Assembly: GCA_002633005.1 (NCBI GenBank)
Contig: NMRA01000096.1
Coordinates: 246,001-310,000, forward strand
DNA from: Phoronis australis
Taxonomy: Eukaryota; Phoronida; Phoronidae
DNA: 64,000 bases
Reading direction: 5' to 3'
Shown here: positions 45,101-56,622 of the stretch, piece by piece
How the letters are laid out: each line of letters starts with the position of its first letter
Position numbering within the stretch: the first letter of the stretch is position 1
Translations under genes and position numbers: made by a program
Notes under the pieces: generated by a model
The model's input: the letters and a program-made list of their open reading frames with translations, nothing else
What the model was told of the DNA's origin: nothing
Databases searched by the model: none

Positions 45101-45531
45101 AAAGTCCTGGACTATCCCTTTAATATAATTTGTACATGTCCGCCCGATCGGAAATTTTGAATAGGATACGAAATTTCATGGGTATCCAAAGAAATACTCC
45201 CAGGAACTATAATAATTTGTAACGCGGTCTTATTCCTAAAAACAAGAGATAACCAGCGGTGGCCATCAGAAGAATGTAGAGAGCGTGGTGTCAGATATCA
45301 CAAAAAGTAAATTTTTGATACAAACCAAATCCGAAGTGATGCAGTTACTACACGCCTGGTGGCACCTTAACTGGATAAGGTACTTTAAATAACAAGAAAT
45401 TACAAGGATTTGGAGAAGACATGACACATCAAATGCTACATATCGCCTTAAACTATCATACTAAAACGATTAAACACGACACTGTGCTTCTGTAAGCGAA
45501 ATAAATTTGTTGTATGGGCGTTAACTCCCCC
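42144..45531. other. No recognised gene; two unexplained open minus-strand stretches
   Basis: Minus-strand reading is open with protein-like composition at 42346-42600 (ending KEDG-type acidic text, SSEDDGDDELCNKWVVPVIE, to TAA at 42346) and at 42901-43182 (KIKISFRTDNGNSDFGVEVL). I recognise neither. A plus-strand open frame of 154 codons overlaps at 42622-43086. Nothing credible is seen from 43400 to 45531. Confidence 0.3.
42675..43390. repeat. Old direct duplication, about 125 bp (42675-42806 and 43253-43390)
   Basis: Both copies share gtttcatgccgtt, then a purine-rich stretch, and a ttGTTAGxCCxAAAC block followed by cacxcatttcag / cacacctttcag. Identity by eye is about two thirds. The segment between the copies holds one of the unexplained open frames. 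Confidence 0.5.
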
Positions 45532-46060
45532 TCAATTACAGCTAACTATCTTCTGTCCTCGAGTGTTATCCTGTGAATCAATGATTTCTTCGTGAGGATG
45601 AATGTACTCATCCGAAACAACTGTCTCCTTGCTGGGCTGGATGTATTCATCAACTACAATTGTTTCAGGTGCACCAGAGTTTATGTAATGAGTAGTTCGA
45701 TTGTCATTGACAGGTGGTGCCTGATGAGTCTCTGCTGAATGCTGTAATCTGTCCATCGCGGGTTGCGCTTCGTTTTGATAGCTTGGTGCGCTGTCAGTTC
45801 TCCGGCTCTCCCCGCTGTTCATGTTTGCTTCCTTATTTGGGGGAATATTGTTGGGACTCGAATCACTCAGTACATAAATGTAGCCGTGATCTGAGGTGCT
45901 GGTGCCCGATCCGTCTACATAAGTGTATACATCAGGAATCTCTTCGTAGTGGTGTTCCTGGACTACGCTGCCAGCATCCGGTCGCGCAGGCGGCTGCGGA
46001 GCCATTTTGTTGTACACTGCTGCAGTAGATCTGTTGGTCGTACTGGATGACTTACTCCTC
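45532..46060 (-). CDS. Receptor exon 6: cytoplasmic tail
   Basis: One hundred seventy-five residues to TGA at 45532-45534. Acceptor cttttactacag. Disordered, acidic and rich in Tyr, Pro, Ser and Thr, with HHYEEIPDVYTYVDG, HGYIYVLSD, SYQNE, HYINS and the duplicated VVDEYIQP / VVSDEYIHP. Confidence 0.9.
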
Positions 46061-49000
46061 CTGTAGTAAAAGTGAGAAACGAAAACAACTGAAGATCGAA
46101 AATGTTAAAGAGGTAAAAAAATGGTTTCGTTGATACTTGGTGTTTCTTCTGCTGCACAGGAAGACTCCAGCCGTTTTCTCTTGTTTTGCTTGTGCGCAAA
46201 GATCGTGAAATTGTTGCCAAATTGGGTGGTAATTAAAGAAAATTTGTTCCCCTCGCACTACTGATCGTAAAATACTGATGTACGCGACTCAAAACGTTTC
46301 ATTTGCAATCTGAGACAAATGATTTTTGCAACTGTAAAAACAAAATATGTTTGCAACAAAAATGAGCGCACCTCGAGGAGTATGGGCAGGAAAAGTGAAA
46401 CGAAAATACATGAAGGACGGTATTGCCATTATCATCGTCATCATCATCATCATCACCATCATCACCATCACCATCACCATCACCATCACCATCATCATCA
46501 TCATTTTTGTAAGTTTACTCTAATTCTTTATTGAGATTTTCGAAGCAATTGTATACGGCAATGGAGCTCATCAAGTTATGAGCGTTATCAAATCAGTAGT
46601 ACTGGTGATCAATAATTATTGTGATCGTGCAGTGTTATCTTCGATCAGTTTCGTTAAATGTCGCTCTCAAACGTGCTTCTGGGTCCCGCTTCATCAACGA
46701 TCGTGCACCTGGCCGTAACTATCTGGTCGTGAGCAGGCGACTGCGAACAGTCGCGTTCTTGAAAAGGACAATTATTATTATTAAATGTTTATCTTAAAAT
46801 TTCTTCAAGTTAATGATTTGTCTTAGCTACGCAAAAATTCAAGTAACAGGCCCGAGATTGAGTGACCTCAGAACAATGCTGTAAAAAAGCTGTGGAGACA
46901 ACATATAGTTAAAAATCATCGTCGTTATCCAATACAATGCAAGAACAAATTTGAGATACGATGGCTTCCTTTGCGATGGCTCGCACGAACTGTGATAAAA
47001 CCCTGGTTCTTCGCTCATCAATTTGTTCTATTTGTTAAGTGATCATCGTCGAAAGAACAGGTAGAAATGCATTTTTAATAAATGTACAAAATGACTACGA
47101 GTCACTAAAATTGTAACAAAAAAATTTTGGCCTTCAAAGGCAAAGTGTCACTGACCGAAAAAAGCTTGAATACTAAAATACCAACCTTCTGATGAGGAAG
47201 ACCGTGACTACTGTTATTGTTACTGCCAGTATAGAGGTGGTTATAATGGTAGCTACTAACCACGGCGTGATGGTAACCTTGACGTCGACATTTGACGTAT
47301 CTGAAAAAATATCGCATCCCGGCAAAATTATTCTGGATTTCTTAAAATCATTAGTTCCACATTTATTCGATACAATTCGTCGTTGTCCGTACGACGTCAT
47401 AATGTATATATAAGTAGATATTATTTTATCTGCTTATAAGTAGTAACATACATGATACCGTTACACGGAAATGGGTGGAGTTGCTATTGAATGAGTATTA
47501 GTATATAGACAAATTTCTTGCAAACGCAGCATATTACATGAACGGTATTGTGGTATACACTGTCGCCAGGACGACGAGAATCGCAGTGCGCCTACAGAGC
47601 TTAATTGTGAAGTGCGCCTCTGCATGGGTACACACTCCCACCAGTCGTATACGACATTGTACACGATTGATCAGAGCGTTGAGGCAGGTGTTGCGGCACG
47701 ATTTTCGAGCTCAAATATCCTATGACGACTTGTCGTTGGGATGACCATATCCGATTTTGCTCCAAATGGTCCAGATCAGGGGATCGCTGACAAGTCAGTG
47801 CGTCAGTGTTTTTTTGACACAATGAGGAGTGAAGTGGTGTGAAGGGGCCGTCAGTATTAAACACTAAGGCGATCCTTGAATGCTCCCTAAACTGTATTCA
47901 CCAACGCCTAAGCGCTTTCGAAATCAACCTTAAAAATCGACATTCAGTGGTTTGTTTGTCGCACACGAAAGTTGAACACGAAGTAGTACTGACCCAAAAT
48001 CATGTGTAAGCGAAGCTTTAGGGTAAAGCTGAACCACATGGACACATGGCGTACAATAAAGTTCTTGAACCAGGCCTGCCTGCACTGTCCACTTGATGTT
48101 GACCCCTGCCAACTAAGTGCACATGGCAGACGTGTAAAATTCCTAAAACTTGTCGTTAAAATGCTACACTTTCCGATGATTTGTAGAAAGGCTTGTAGTG
48201 ACTTACCCAGTGCGGTCGTCAGTGATGGAGTTGAAGGTGGCGACTGAACTGAACCTGTCGTAACAGAACACGTGACTCGGATTGGCTCATTATAATATCT
48301 CAAGTCCAGTTTCTCATCTATAGCAGAATACATGAAAAGCGAATTACTGTGAAATCAAATAGAGACATATGGAAAAGTATATTCCTTCTCTGCTACATGA
48401 AAAGTGGAACTACTTCCCAAAGTTCTCCTGATGACGTTGACAACGTCACCGGTCGAGATTGGGCAACTGGACCGGTTCACATGCCTTGAAATTCACCGCA
48501 ATTTTCAAAGAAACCATGCAGTTGCAGTAGACAATTACAGCTCATGTGGACCCCAAAAAGTGCACGTGGTTAGGATTTTGAATTGGAAATCGGACAAGAA
48601 CTGCGATTTTTGCGACCTAGCAATGTTGCCAAAAATCCTGCTTCTTATTAATTCTGCTGTTTGTGCAACATAATTGAACCAGTTATCAAACCAGCTGGAA
48701 ATTGGGGTAAGCCAAGTTTCATCGCACAATGTTGTCATAGTGCGACTTAAAATAAAAGTAAACAGAAAGCAAACTTTGTGCTTAGACAGACTTTGATCTG
48801 ATATATTTTGCTTTTTACTGTTATGGGTGAATTAAGTAGCTTACAATGCATATTTTAAGACTGTTGCGGCAATTTTGTTGCGTTTGTGGTGTTCCCGACC
48901 AAAAATTGAATAAAGACTTTTTAGGCTTGTCTGATAAATGCAAGTGAAAGCCCTTGGAAATTCAAAACACGGAATTGTAGATACCATATAAGACGTACAC

Positions 49001-52000
49001 GAAAGTTTATAGTGGATACTGAGGACGGACGGTTTTTCAATGAGATGTTTTGCTGTGTTCCTCGTGACCAGACTATTAGCGCCTTTTGTCTGGGGACTAA
49101 AAACCAATCCATGAATAGCTTAGCTCGACTTGCAAAATCAGGGCCCGGTCTCTAATCTTTGTACTCGAAACGAACTCGAAACTATTTTTGGCAATTTCTC
49201 TGCTCCTTTTGTGCGAACTTAAGATAATTGGTTATCAGACTGTGCTCCAATACATTATAGTTTATGCATAGGAGTTTCTAGTTCAAGTTTGCCCTTGAAG
49301 ACCCTTATATTCGTGCTACAAACTCGAGTAAAAACTCGAAATTTCGAGTTCAAACTCGAACTTATTGCTTTAATATTGGGTTTATAAACTGTGAACTAAG
49401 GGCAATAAATTATCTACGTAACTTATTGTGTACTCGAGCATAGAATAATAGACACTTATCTTGAGTTCGCCCAAAAGTAGAGTAGAAGATGGCAAACCTA
49501 ATTTCGAGTTCCATTTCGAGTAAAAAGATTGGAGACCAGGCCCAGGCCATTTTTCTCTGTTCGTAGTCAGATTTCTAATTTTTGTTGGTAAAAAAACAAA
49601 AGGCAAAAGATTCTAGGAGAAACAGGCCCCAGATCTCGTCACTGTGTTTTCAAGACAAGTTTGGTCATACAGTACACGGGAAAGACGAACCTTCAGACGT
49701 GAAGGAAGAACCCGAAAAAGTTGTAATTTTTTTGTCGCGTGTCAAACGCACATATTTTTGACGTCACAGTGCTCACGATTTACGCTTGGACGAATCCTGA
49801 AAATTTGTTTTTTAACTGTCATTCGACATCACGCACGTGTCCGTTCCAAAAGTCTTCAAGTTTGGATTACGTGGCATTAAATCAAATGAGTTCCTCCTTT
49901 GCATTTAAAGGTCCGTCACTCCCTGTCCTTCCTGTGTTTTGTATTGACGTCATATACAGCCTATCCTAATCTACCAGCATTTTTCCTTATTGCCGCTGAC
50001 GAAGAGTGCACCGCTCAGAAGATCGGGTGTCATCAAATTAGTACCATCTATGTTCGCCTTTTTGTCTTTTCATTTAGTCGATATTTGAATCGAAATAACC
50101 AGAACTGAATAATAAAGTTTCAAAATTATGTTCAAATTTCTGTTTGTGCATTAAAAAAATGGCCACTGCAGTTGAACGGCGTTGAACGTCCTTTTTTAGT
50201 TGCCAGTAAAAACGCAAACACTTGGAAGACTGTAATTTACAAAATGTAATTTTAGTGAAGTCTCTCGATCGATTGATGAAACTGTTTCCGTGATCGAAAC
50301 CTATAAAAATTAATGAAAGAATTCTTTAATTAATAGCCACCTGATTTCATTTTTACTTTTTTGTCAGTTTGATCGACATCAGAAGACTCACCTTGAACTG
50401 ACAGCTTGAACCGACCACCATTCGAACTAGCGGTTGATGTGAAGCGAATCAAAACTTCAGACGTCTCATGAAGAACTTTGGGAAACTGTTCCAAAAGAGT
50501 GAAGTTGTTGCATTGGTATTCATGTCTCTGAAGTATTCCGCCTTTGCTTGGGATTTGTTGAGCATTCTTTGGCTGCACTGTTTTAGATGTGATAACTAGA
50601 TGCTGAGTCTGCAGAATGGGACAATTCTCCGACGTTTGGTGAACTTCTTGTTGTAAAAAAAGCTTCACAGGGCGATATGTTGTCAGTTTACACTGGCAGT
50701 CGATATTTTCGTTTACATGAACTTGACGAGGCCACCCTGGGCTAACAAATTTTAACACTTTTTTGGTTGCGACGTGATCTGAACAGATATCGAGGACATC
50801 TTCTGCAAATGAAAAGACAGCGTCCCTACCATTAAGACTGTCTTAAGCAAAATTAAATGATAAAGCATGCAATGTTCATATTATTAAAGGTGACTTGTAC
50901 GTCATGTTTTGGTTATAATTCCTAAAACGTCTTCCTACAGAAATTAATCTTCATTTTAAGATGTCATGAAATGTTTTTCTTGAGAAAAAATGTGGTGCAA
51001 GGAAAATGCTTTGGGTAATTTGAAAATCCAAAGAGGTTAGCACTGTTAGATCTAGGTTTTATATGGAAAGTAGGCCTACTTGCATTCGAACTACGACCTT
51101 GTGAGAAAATCTGCTTTGGTAAAGTGATACTGAACCCTGTTTCCCTTGCGTAACTCGCCTAAAGCGTAGGCCTCTCTTCTCCGTCAGTTTTCAAAATTTG
51201 GTGCAAGCGTTTAAGATATAATTGCATTGTTTTTGAGAGCTGGATTTCAATATCTACTAATGGGCCAAAATCCGGTTTAGTATAATGAATGTTAAATTTT
51301 ATAAGGATTTTTGTTGCAAACATGCCTTATTGCTATTTCAAGAATCAAGCTTAGAATCAAGAATCTTTATTTAACGTCGTTCGGAGAACAGATTAACATT
51401 AGCCAGTTGGGCTATTTCTACGACATTAAATTTAACAGAAACATGAACAAAATGGAACTTAAGCTAAAGGTGGCGAATAACACAGAGATATAATTGTAAA
51501 TAAAAGTTAAGTTGTCGTAATCGCTAAAGCATAGACTAAGGTCTAATGAACATAAACGATAATGGGTACACGTGTAAATGCTATAATCTAGATAAATCAT
51601 AAAAGAAACGATGGTATCCGCTAATTACAGCATAACCTGGAGTGTTTACAAAGCATAACCTATTTAAGATGAGCAAAGTATTATCCATGCGTTTTCAGTT
51701 GATATGTTGTTTTTTACTTACCGGAAATAAGGCACTGATATCTGATCTTCACTGTGTTACTAAACAGTGGCGAATGTCGTTGGCCGGTACACGACTTCCA
51801 TATATCCACACTAGCCCCTTTCACTGTACATTCGTTGTATCCGGTACAGTTGCTGCTGACCTCTCTAGCATACTCGCCATTAACTAACAACAATCGGTTA
51901 CACATCGGGAATTCTGGAATTCCACTTTTGTCACAGCCGTTGGTTGAGCTGACAACAGTTTGCCCAGTTTTCAATTCTTTGCCTTCTGGACATTCTAATT

Positions 52001-52539
52001 CTATTTCGTCGCCTGCACATCCCCGCTTCCCTTCAATGAAGTGAAACTCAGATCAACGACACAGTATCTTGATATGTTGAGTACGTCGTCAATGAGAAAC
52101 GTTGTTTTTGTGTTTTTAACTGAAGTCCATAAATCAGTTGTTGCATTCACAGTGTGATATTCTTCCAGTGCAACAAATAAGTCAAATTTTCATGATTTTT
52201 AGAATTAAACTACTAAATTACATATGTTGAATAAATCAAATACTACAGTGCAAAAGCAAGACCAATAACTGGTCGAGTGAATACATGGTTACTGTGCCAC
52301 CACGGACACTTGTACACATAGTACTGGGACGATTACACTCCTAATTTCCTCGGTTTACAATTACCACTCTCTGAACCAACATTTAAAAAAAATTCAGATG
52401 AGTCTCCTTACCTAGTAAAAAACAGCGAATTTTGTTCTAACGTGTACTCACATTTCAATTCAGTTTTCGCTGTACTATACTGCAAAACGGTGGCTGAAAG
52501 AACGAAGTATGTATACGTACATACTCTAAACCAGTCCAT
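45532..52539 (-). CDS. Novel type I receptor: SUEL lectin, CUB-like, TM, SH2-motif tail
   Basis: Six exons (52452-52539, 51722-52030, 50392-50802, 48207-48317, 47186-47300, 45532-46060) join to 520 residues. The order is signal peptide (1-25, hydrophobic FVLSATVL), SUEL galactose-binding-lectin-type domain (31-132, 8 Cys, ELECPEGKEL to IRYQC), CUB-like domain (134-269), Thr/Ser/Pro stalk (271-306), TM helix 320-343 followed by RRR, and tail 344-520. The tail has Y383 (YEEI), Y392, Y405/Y407 (YIYV), Y439 (YQN), Y470 (YIN), and Y484 and Y497 (DEYIQP, DEYIHP), and PQPPARP (PxxPxR). These resemble Src-family, GRB2 and CRK SH2 ligands and a class II SH3 ligand. I infer a carbohydrate-binding surface receptor signalling by tyrosine phosphorylation. 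I know no named family with this exact plan. The weakest point is the exon 1-2 join. Confidence 0.85.
46424..46506. repeat. CAT/CAC trinucleotide microsatellite
   Basis: About 27 triplets of cat and cac in an intron between receptor exons 5 and 6 side and its flank. The poly-His and poly-Met open frames over it are not genes. Confidence 0.95.
47186..47300 (-). CDS. Receptor exon 5: transmembrane helix
   Basis: Phase 1 to 2. VTITP precedes WLVATIITTSILAVTITVVT and VFLI, then RRR across the junction as stop-transfer. The acceptor is attttttcag; the donor gttggt is weak but keeps the frame. Confidence 0.82.
48207..48317 (-). CDS. Receptor exon 4: T/S/P stalk
   Basis: Phase 1 to 1. It encodes EKLDLRYYNEPIRVTCSV and then TTGSVQSPPSTPSLTTAL, a likely O-glycosylated stalk. 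The acceptor is ctgctatag and the donor gtaagt. Confidence 0.8.
49139..49545 (-). mobile_element. 407-bp hAT-like MITE, copy 1 (receptor intron 3)
   Basis: The ends are cagggcccggtctctaatct and, inverted, ctgggcctggtctccaatct, followed by repeated ctcgaaa motifs. It is the reverse complement of copy 2 at about 97 percent identity (roughly 12 differences by eye) with equal length. The CAGGG terminus suggests hAT. I could not define a target duplication. Confidence 0.85.
50392..50802 (-). CDS. Receptor exon 3: CUB-like domain
   Basis: Phase 1 to 1 between tcatttgcag and gtgagt. LKFVSPGWPRQVHVNENIDC resembles the SPxYPxxYxxxxxCxW start of CUB domains, and SEVLIRFTSTASSNGGRFKL resembles their end. 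Five Cys (139, 168, 170, 193, 230) and a glycosylation sequon at N232. I call it CUB-like because the Trp after the second Cys is missing. Confidence 0.75.
51722..52030 (-). CDS. Receptor exon 2: SUEL-type lectin domain
   Basis: Phase 1 to 1, 102 codons. The Cys spacing (C34, C43, C62, C73, C91, C97, C110, C129) and the text GDEIELECPEGK, NCTGYNECTVKGAS and VKIRYQC match rhamnose/galactose-binding lectin repeats. The acceptor is ttcattgaag, of only moderate strength; the stronger-looking AG at 52047-52048 is out of phase with exon 1. The donor is gtaagt. N90 is a potential glycosylation site. Confidence 0.82.
52452..52539 (-). CDS. Receptor exon 1: signal peptide
   Basis: ATG at 52537-52539, reading MDWFRVCTYTYFVLSATVLQ and then YSTAKTELK, plus one base before gtgagt (phase 1). 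It is the only ATG upstream of the lectin exon in a phase that joins it. Confidence 0.7.
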
Positions 52540-53840
52540 GTCTACGTCGGGGTTCGTCTGAGCTAGACGATACGATGGAGGTCAATGTGACTCCTGTAGG
52601 TTTCAGTTGTCATCAACAATGATCACTCATCCGGGAACCCAGTCAAACTGTCAGATTCACAAGGCATTGGCATGACTTCGGGGCATCCCCGGCAGAATTC
52701 GAATCTGTCAAGTTGGTGACTATTTCGGCGCTCGCACCACTCTGCACTGAACAGCTACTTGCGTGGCCTCAAAATTTTCTTCGGATAAGGCATAATGCCG
52801 GCGGTACTAATTCCCATCTGCGCCCGGGGGCTGAGTGGATATGACGTTAATCCGGGAAAATTAGGGGTCGTAAAGGCAAGCCAGAAATGGCGACACTGCC
52901 GAACCAGCCTGAAAACCATGTCTTTTTAAGACGATCTGTTTTATAAACAAAACAAAAGGACACCGCAAAGCTTGCTTTTATTTTACCAATCACTGAGGCA
53001 GACTATGACAAACGGAAACCGTGTATTGAGTGAATTTGGGGCATACGGCCCAGTACCCTCAGGAGAGACAAGTGATCTTCGGCGCTATGATGACGCCCAG
53101 CGAAAAACAGGTCACTAATATTACAGTCAATCAGGAAGCACCAACAATGGCGCGATATAGGGGTATTGCGAACGCGCATATATATCCAGCAGTGGCACAA
53201 CGGTGCAAACGCGCCATACATCGGAAGTACTATGGCCAACCAGCTAGCTGTGTGAAGACTATCGTCAAAATACACGTGGTATACAACTTTGCACCACGGC
53301 AAGTCTGACTACTGAGCGCTCTCGTTACAGGTATGGCAATCACTGACTGTTGAAAACCAGGACCACCCAGAAACACAAAAAAAAATCTTTAGGAAATTTC
53401 TCCCGGTATTTGTTTTTTAGGTGAGCACTCTTTCGGGATCTGGGGTGTAGCCGGGTAAGTTAAACGTGACAGAAAATGAGCGCTGTCGTGTTCTCTTTTG
53501 TATTAATTAACCGTACACTGATTTCTAAGCAACATACAACGCTAACTATTGACAAAACGAGTAACTAATACACCAATAAGCGCTCTTTCGTCGGAAATGT
53601 TGAATAGCGCGAATTTTGTCACTAATGTCGTTGAAAGATACGATCATGTTGAAAATCACGTGCATGGTTTCTTAGCTCTTTGGTTCATGTCTGCGATTTT
53701 CTCTACTTTGAAGCTAGTTCTCCATTTCGTCACCCAATTTTAAGGTTTATCAAGCTCGCTTTGGTATTATATTGTTTGGGCAAGGGGAAGAAGAGGGGTG
53801 TGTCGTCTGCATAAAAGGAATGTTTTGGTATTCAGGATAT
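52540..53840. other. Receptor upstream region
   Basis: Putative promoter of the receptor. No coding signal or recognised repeat is seen. Confidence 0.5.
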
Positions 53841-54247
53841 CTGGGCCCGGTCTCCAATCTTTTTACTCGAAATGGAACTCGAAATTAGGTTTGGCATTTT
53901 CTACTCTACTTTTGAGCGAACTCAAGATAAGTGTCTATTATTCAATGCTCGAGTACACAATAACTTACGTAGATAATTTATTGCCCTTAGTTCACAGTTT
54001 GTAAACCCAATATTAAAGCAATAAGTTCGAGTTTGAACTCGAAATTTCGAGTTTTTATTCGAGTTTGTAGCACGAATATAAGGGTCTTTAAGGGCAAACT
54101 TGAACTAGAAATTCCTATGCATAAACTATAATGTATTCGAGCACAGTCTGATAACCAATTATCTTAAGTTCGCACAAAAGGAGCAGAGAAATTGCCAAAA
54201 ATAGTTTCGAGTTCATTTCGAGTACAAAGATTAGAGACCGGGCCCTG
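53841..54247 (+). mobile_element. 407-bp hAT-like MITE, copy 2 (upstream of receptor)
   Basis: Same family and length as copy 1, in the opposite orientation, beginning ctgggcccggtctccaatct and ending agattagagaccgggccctg. It lies 1.3 kb upstream of the receptor start codon. Confidence 0.85.
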
Positions 54248-54527
54248 GACGGTCGTTCATGAGTATAAAAAAGAGTGAACATGAATGGCAAGATATTTCT
54301 GGAAGACAGGACCGACAGGAGTGCAAACCCTACCGGCTGGCTACCCGAGCAATTTGGAAATGAGTCTTCTCGCAGGGTTGTGCAACGCTCGATTTCGTTC
54401 CAAAATGATTATTCCACTGGGACTGAAGTTACTCTTCCAATTTACCTCATCTCTTTTCTTTCACTCACACTCATGAGATTAGCCCTTCAAGGCCGCTTTG
54501 TTCACGTTGGTTTTCAGCACTAGCGCA
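54248..54527. other. Short spacer between the MITE and the Gypsy-like remnant
   Basis: No recognised feature. Short open frames here have no family resemblance. Confidence 0.4.
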
Positions 54528-55479
54528 CCACACGGTGTCCAGCACCAGTAAATAGATCGAGAATTACACTTAAGAAGCCTGTATTGATCACATTTGATTT
54601 AGGCCAGAACAGAAGCACGAACTTTAAAATTAGCGCGTAAGTAAATAACGACATATCTATTTAACGTTTCGGTTTATTACTCAAAAGCATTGTCAAGGAA
54701 ACAGTTCACATATTTAAAACAGGCGACACAGGTAGCAGTGGCGGATCTACGTTTTCAGCAAGGGGGGGGTTTAGGATTCCCTCCAAGGTCGAATCCTAGA
54801 CGCATAGCGCCGAGCGGGGGGAGGTCGGGAGGGGGTTTCCCCTCCCGTGTAAGATATTTTTTTGTTTTTGTAGCCAAATAGTGAAATTTCCATGCATCCT
54901 GGTAAGTTTCTGTCACTTAACATGTCTCTGGAGTTTTTCTTAAGATAATTAAAAACCGTTCTCGATTTCGTCACATGAACTTGGCACATAAGTTTCGTGA
55001 AACCATATTGTGCACATCTGGATATGAGTCACGCCACCAGCAAAAAATTTTGTTGGAACATCTGCTTACACACACCTTTTTTAGCATACGAAAAATCGTA
55101 TACGAAAAAGTGTGGTGTGTATACAGGGGTTTAGACAATTTCCAAATATTCAAGAGCATAACTAAGGAGCACCGACGGGGCGTAAAAACCTGAATATCAG
55201 ATGATCGCGTAACAGCAGCCTCAAGTTGTTTAAGAACGAAGACCTGTACTGTTAGTCCGGAAAAAAACGTGTTCTGTCTCGTTACAAGAAAAACTGGCGA
55301 ACGATGGTGCTCTCAACTCATAGTCTATTATTAAAAGCAACAATAAATAATTAGGTATCCCTTTATTAAGCTGAATCACGTTGACAACAATTGAAAAACG
55401 TCAAATCTATCAGGAAACAAATCATCTGAAAACAGTTTCACGAAACCAAAACATCCTGTGCACAGTGGTGAAAAGATAC

Positions 55480-55770
55480 ACTGGACTAGTTTGCAGAGGG
55501 ACCAGATGTACACTGAGAGTACACAAAAAGCTTACCTGGTCCGTCACGAGACCAAGAGTACACTGACCTGTGCTTATTATCCGTATAAAAATAGTCGATC
55601 TGTCGCGGGACCAAACAGTACTGGCTGAGATAAATAGTTTTACAAAGCACACTTTGGTAAAAAAATCACAAGACTAGTTCGCCGAGGGACCAGAAGTACA
55701 CTGAAACTCAACATCTTCACAAATCAAGCTGGCCTGGTCCGTCGCGAGACCTAAAGTGTACTATGCAAAA
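55480..55770. repeat. Diverged tandem duplication inside the nested hAT element
   Basis: Two units about 186 bases apart (55486-55570 and 55672-55765) share actagtt..gagggaccag..gtacactga and ctggtccgtc.cgagacc. A third partial unit, gtcgcgggaccaaacagtac, lies between them. Confidence 0.7.
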
Positions 55771-55809
55771 AATTTTGAATTGAAAACTTCTCTCTAAAAT
55801 TTTAATCCC

Positions 55810-56090
55810 CAGTGGTTACTCATACGTTAGTCCTATCCTTCTGTTGTCTAGACTGCCGAGGAATTTGTATATCGGATCCAATGATTTGCTCGTCTTGGAA
55901 CCATTCTACCCAGATATCTTCGATGTTTGTTCCCAACGCTTGCACTTCGTCAACTGCTGTGTCAATGAGCTTGTAAGCCTCTACAATGTCAGCATCTCGT
56001 TTCGCAGCTCAGTTGACACTAAGACCCTTGAGGTTGCCAAGTCCATTCAAAAGACTTACATGCGCAACTAAATTTGATCCGTTCATCATG
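55810..56090 (-). pseudogene. hAT-type transposase remnant
   Basis: Minus-strand text DADIVEAYKLIDTAVDEV, NIEDIWVEWFQDEQII, PRQSRQQKDRTNV resembles the (D)ADIxxAY ... W(F)xxA ... PRxxxRQxxRxNV region of hAT-type, DUF4371-like transposases. An in-frame stop lies just upstream of the first segment. Confidence 0.55.
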
Positions 56091-56570
56091 GACTACTTCA
56101 AACCTTGACGAAGCATCCCAGGACCTATTTGCATCTCTTGCAATTTTCGAAATAAACGTCCCAATGTCTGAACGCTTGAAACCCGAAGTACTAATATCAA
56201 ATAAATGCCCATGGGCATGAGCGTTTCATCGGGTGAGCCTTTCTGCGGAAATTCCCAGTATAGAAGACGGCAGTGTGCTTATTGCAGGTAGACAGACGGT
56301 AGGTGTTGAGGTCGGAACTAGGGCTCCTTAGGAGGCCTATTGAACATTGCACGAGTCCCGCAAGACTTTGTTGTGAAAGAACAGCCTCCCCGCAATTTCT
56401 GGTACTGTACACTTTTCGCGAATGCGGTCACTTTCTCAATGTGAGTGCCCCCTTGGTCATTCCTTGTATAGACATAACTTGTTATAGAGTGTGTCTTCAA
56501 ACGGACTCGCGACCAGACCATGGCGCCCGCCACAATAGCAATTCTTCGGAAAAAGAATTTTTTTTCAAAA

Positions 56571-56622
56571 ATATTACATGTACATGTACACAATATTACA
56601 TGTACATGTACACTATATAATA
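56571..56622. repeat. Tandem palindromic repeat
   Basis: Two copies of the self-complementary block attacatgtacatgtaca, each next to an aatatt. Confidence 0.85.

Noticed and set aside
46289-46534. Poly-His and poly-Met open frames
   Set aside because: They are translations of the CAT/CAC microsatellite.
52041-52080. Receptor lectin exon starting at 52046 (acceptor ctgag)
   Set aside because: It gives phase 0, which does not join the phase 1 signal-peptide exon. The acceptor at 52031-52032 does.
52818-52860. tRNA-like string gcgcccgggggctgagtgg
   Set aside because: It lacks a B box and a foldable cloverleaf. No tRNA or rRNA gene was found anywhere.
54690-54989. Gly/Arg/Pro-rich short frames at the hAT terminus
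   Set aside because: They translate the G-rich subterminal sequence of the transposon.
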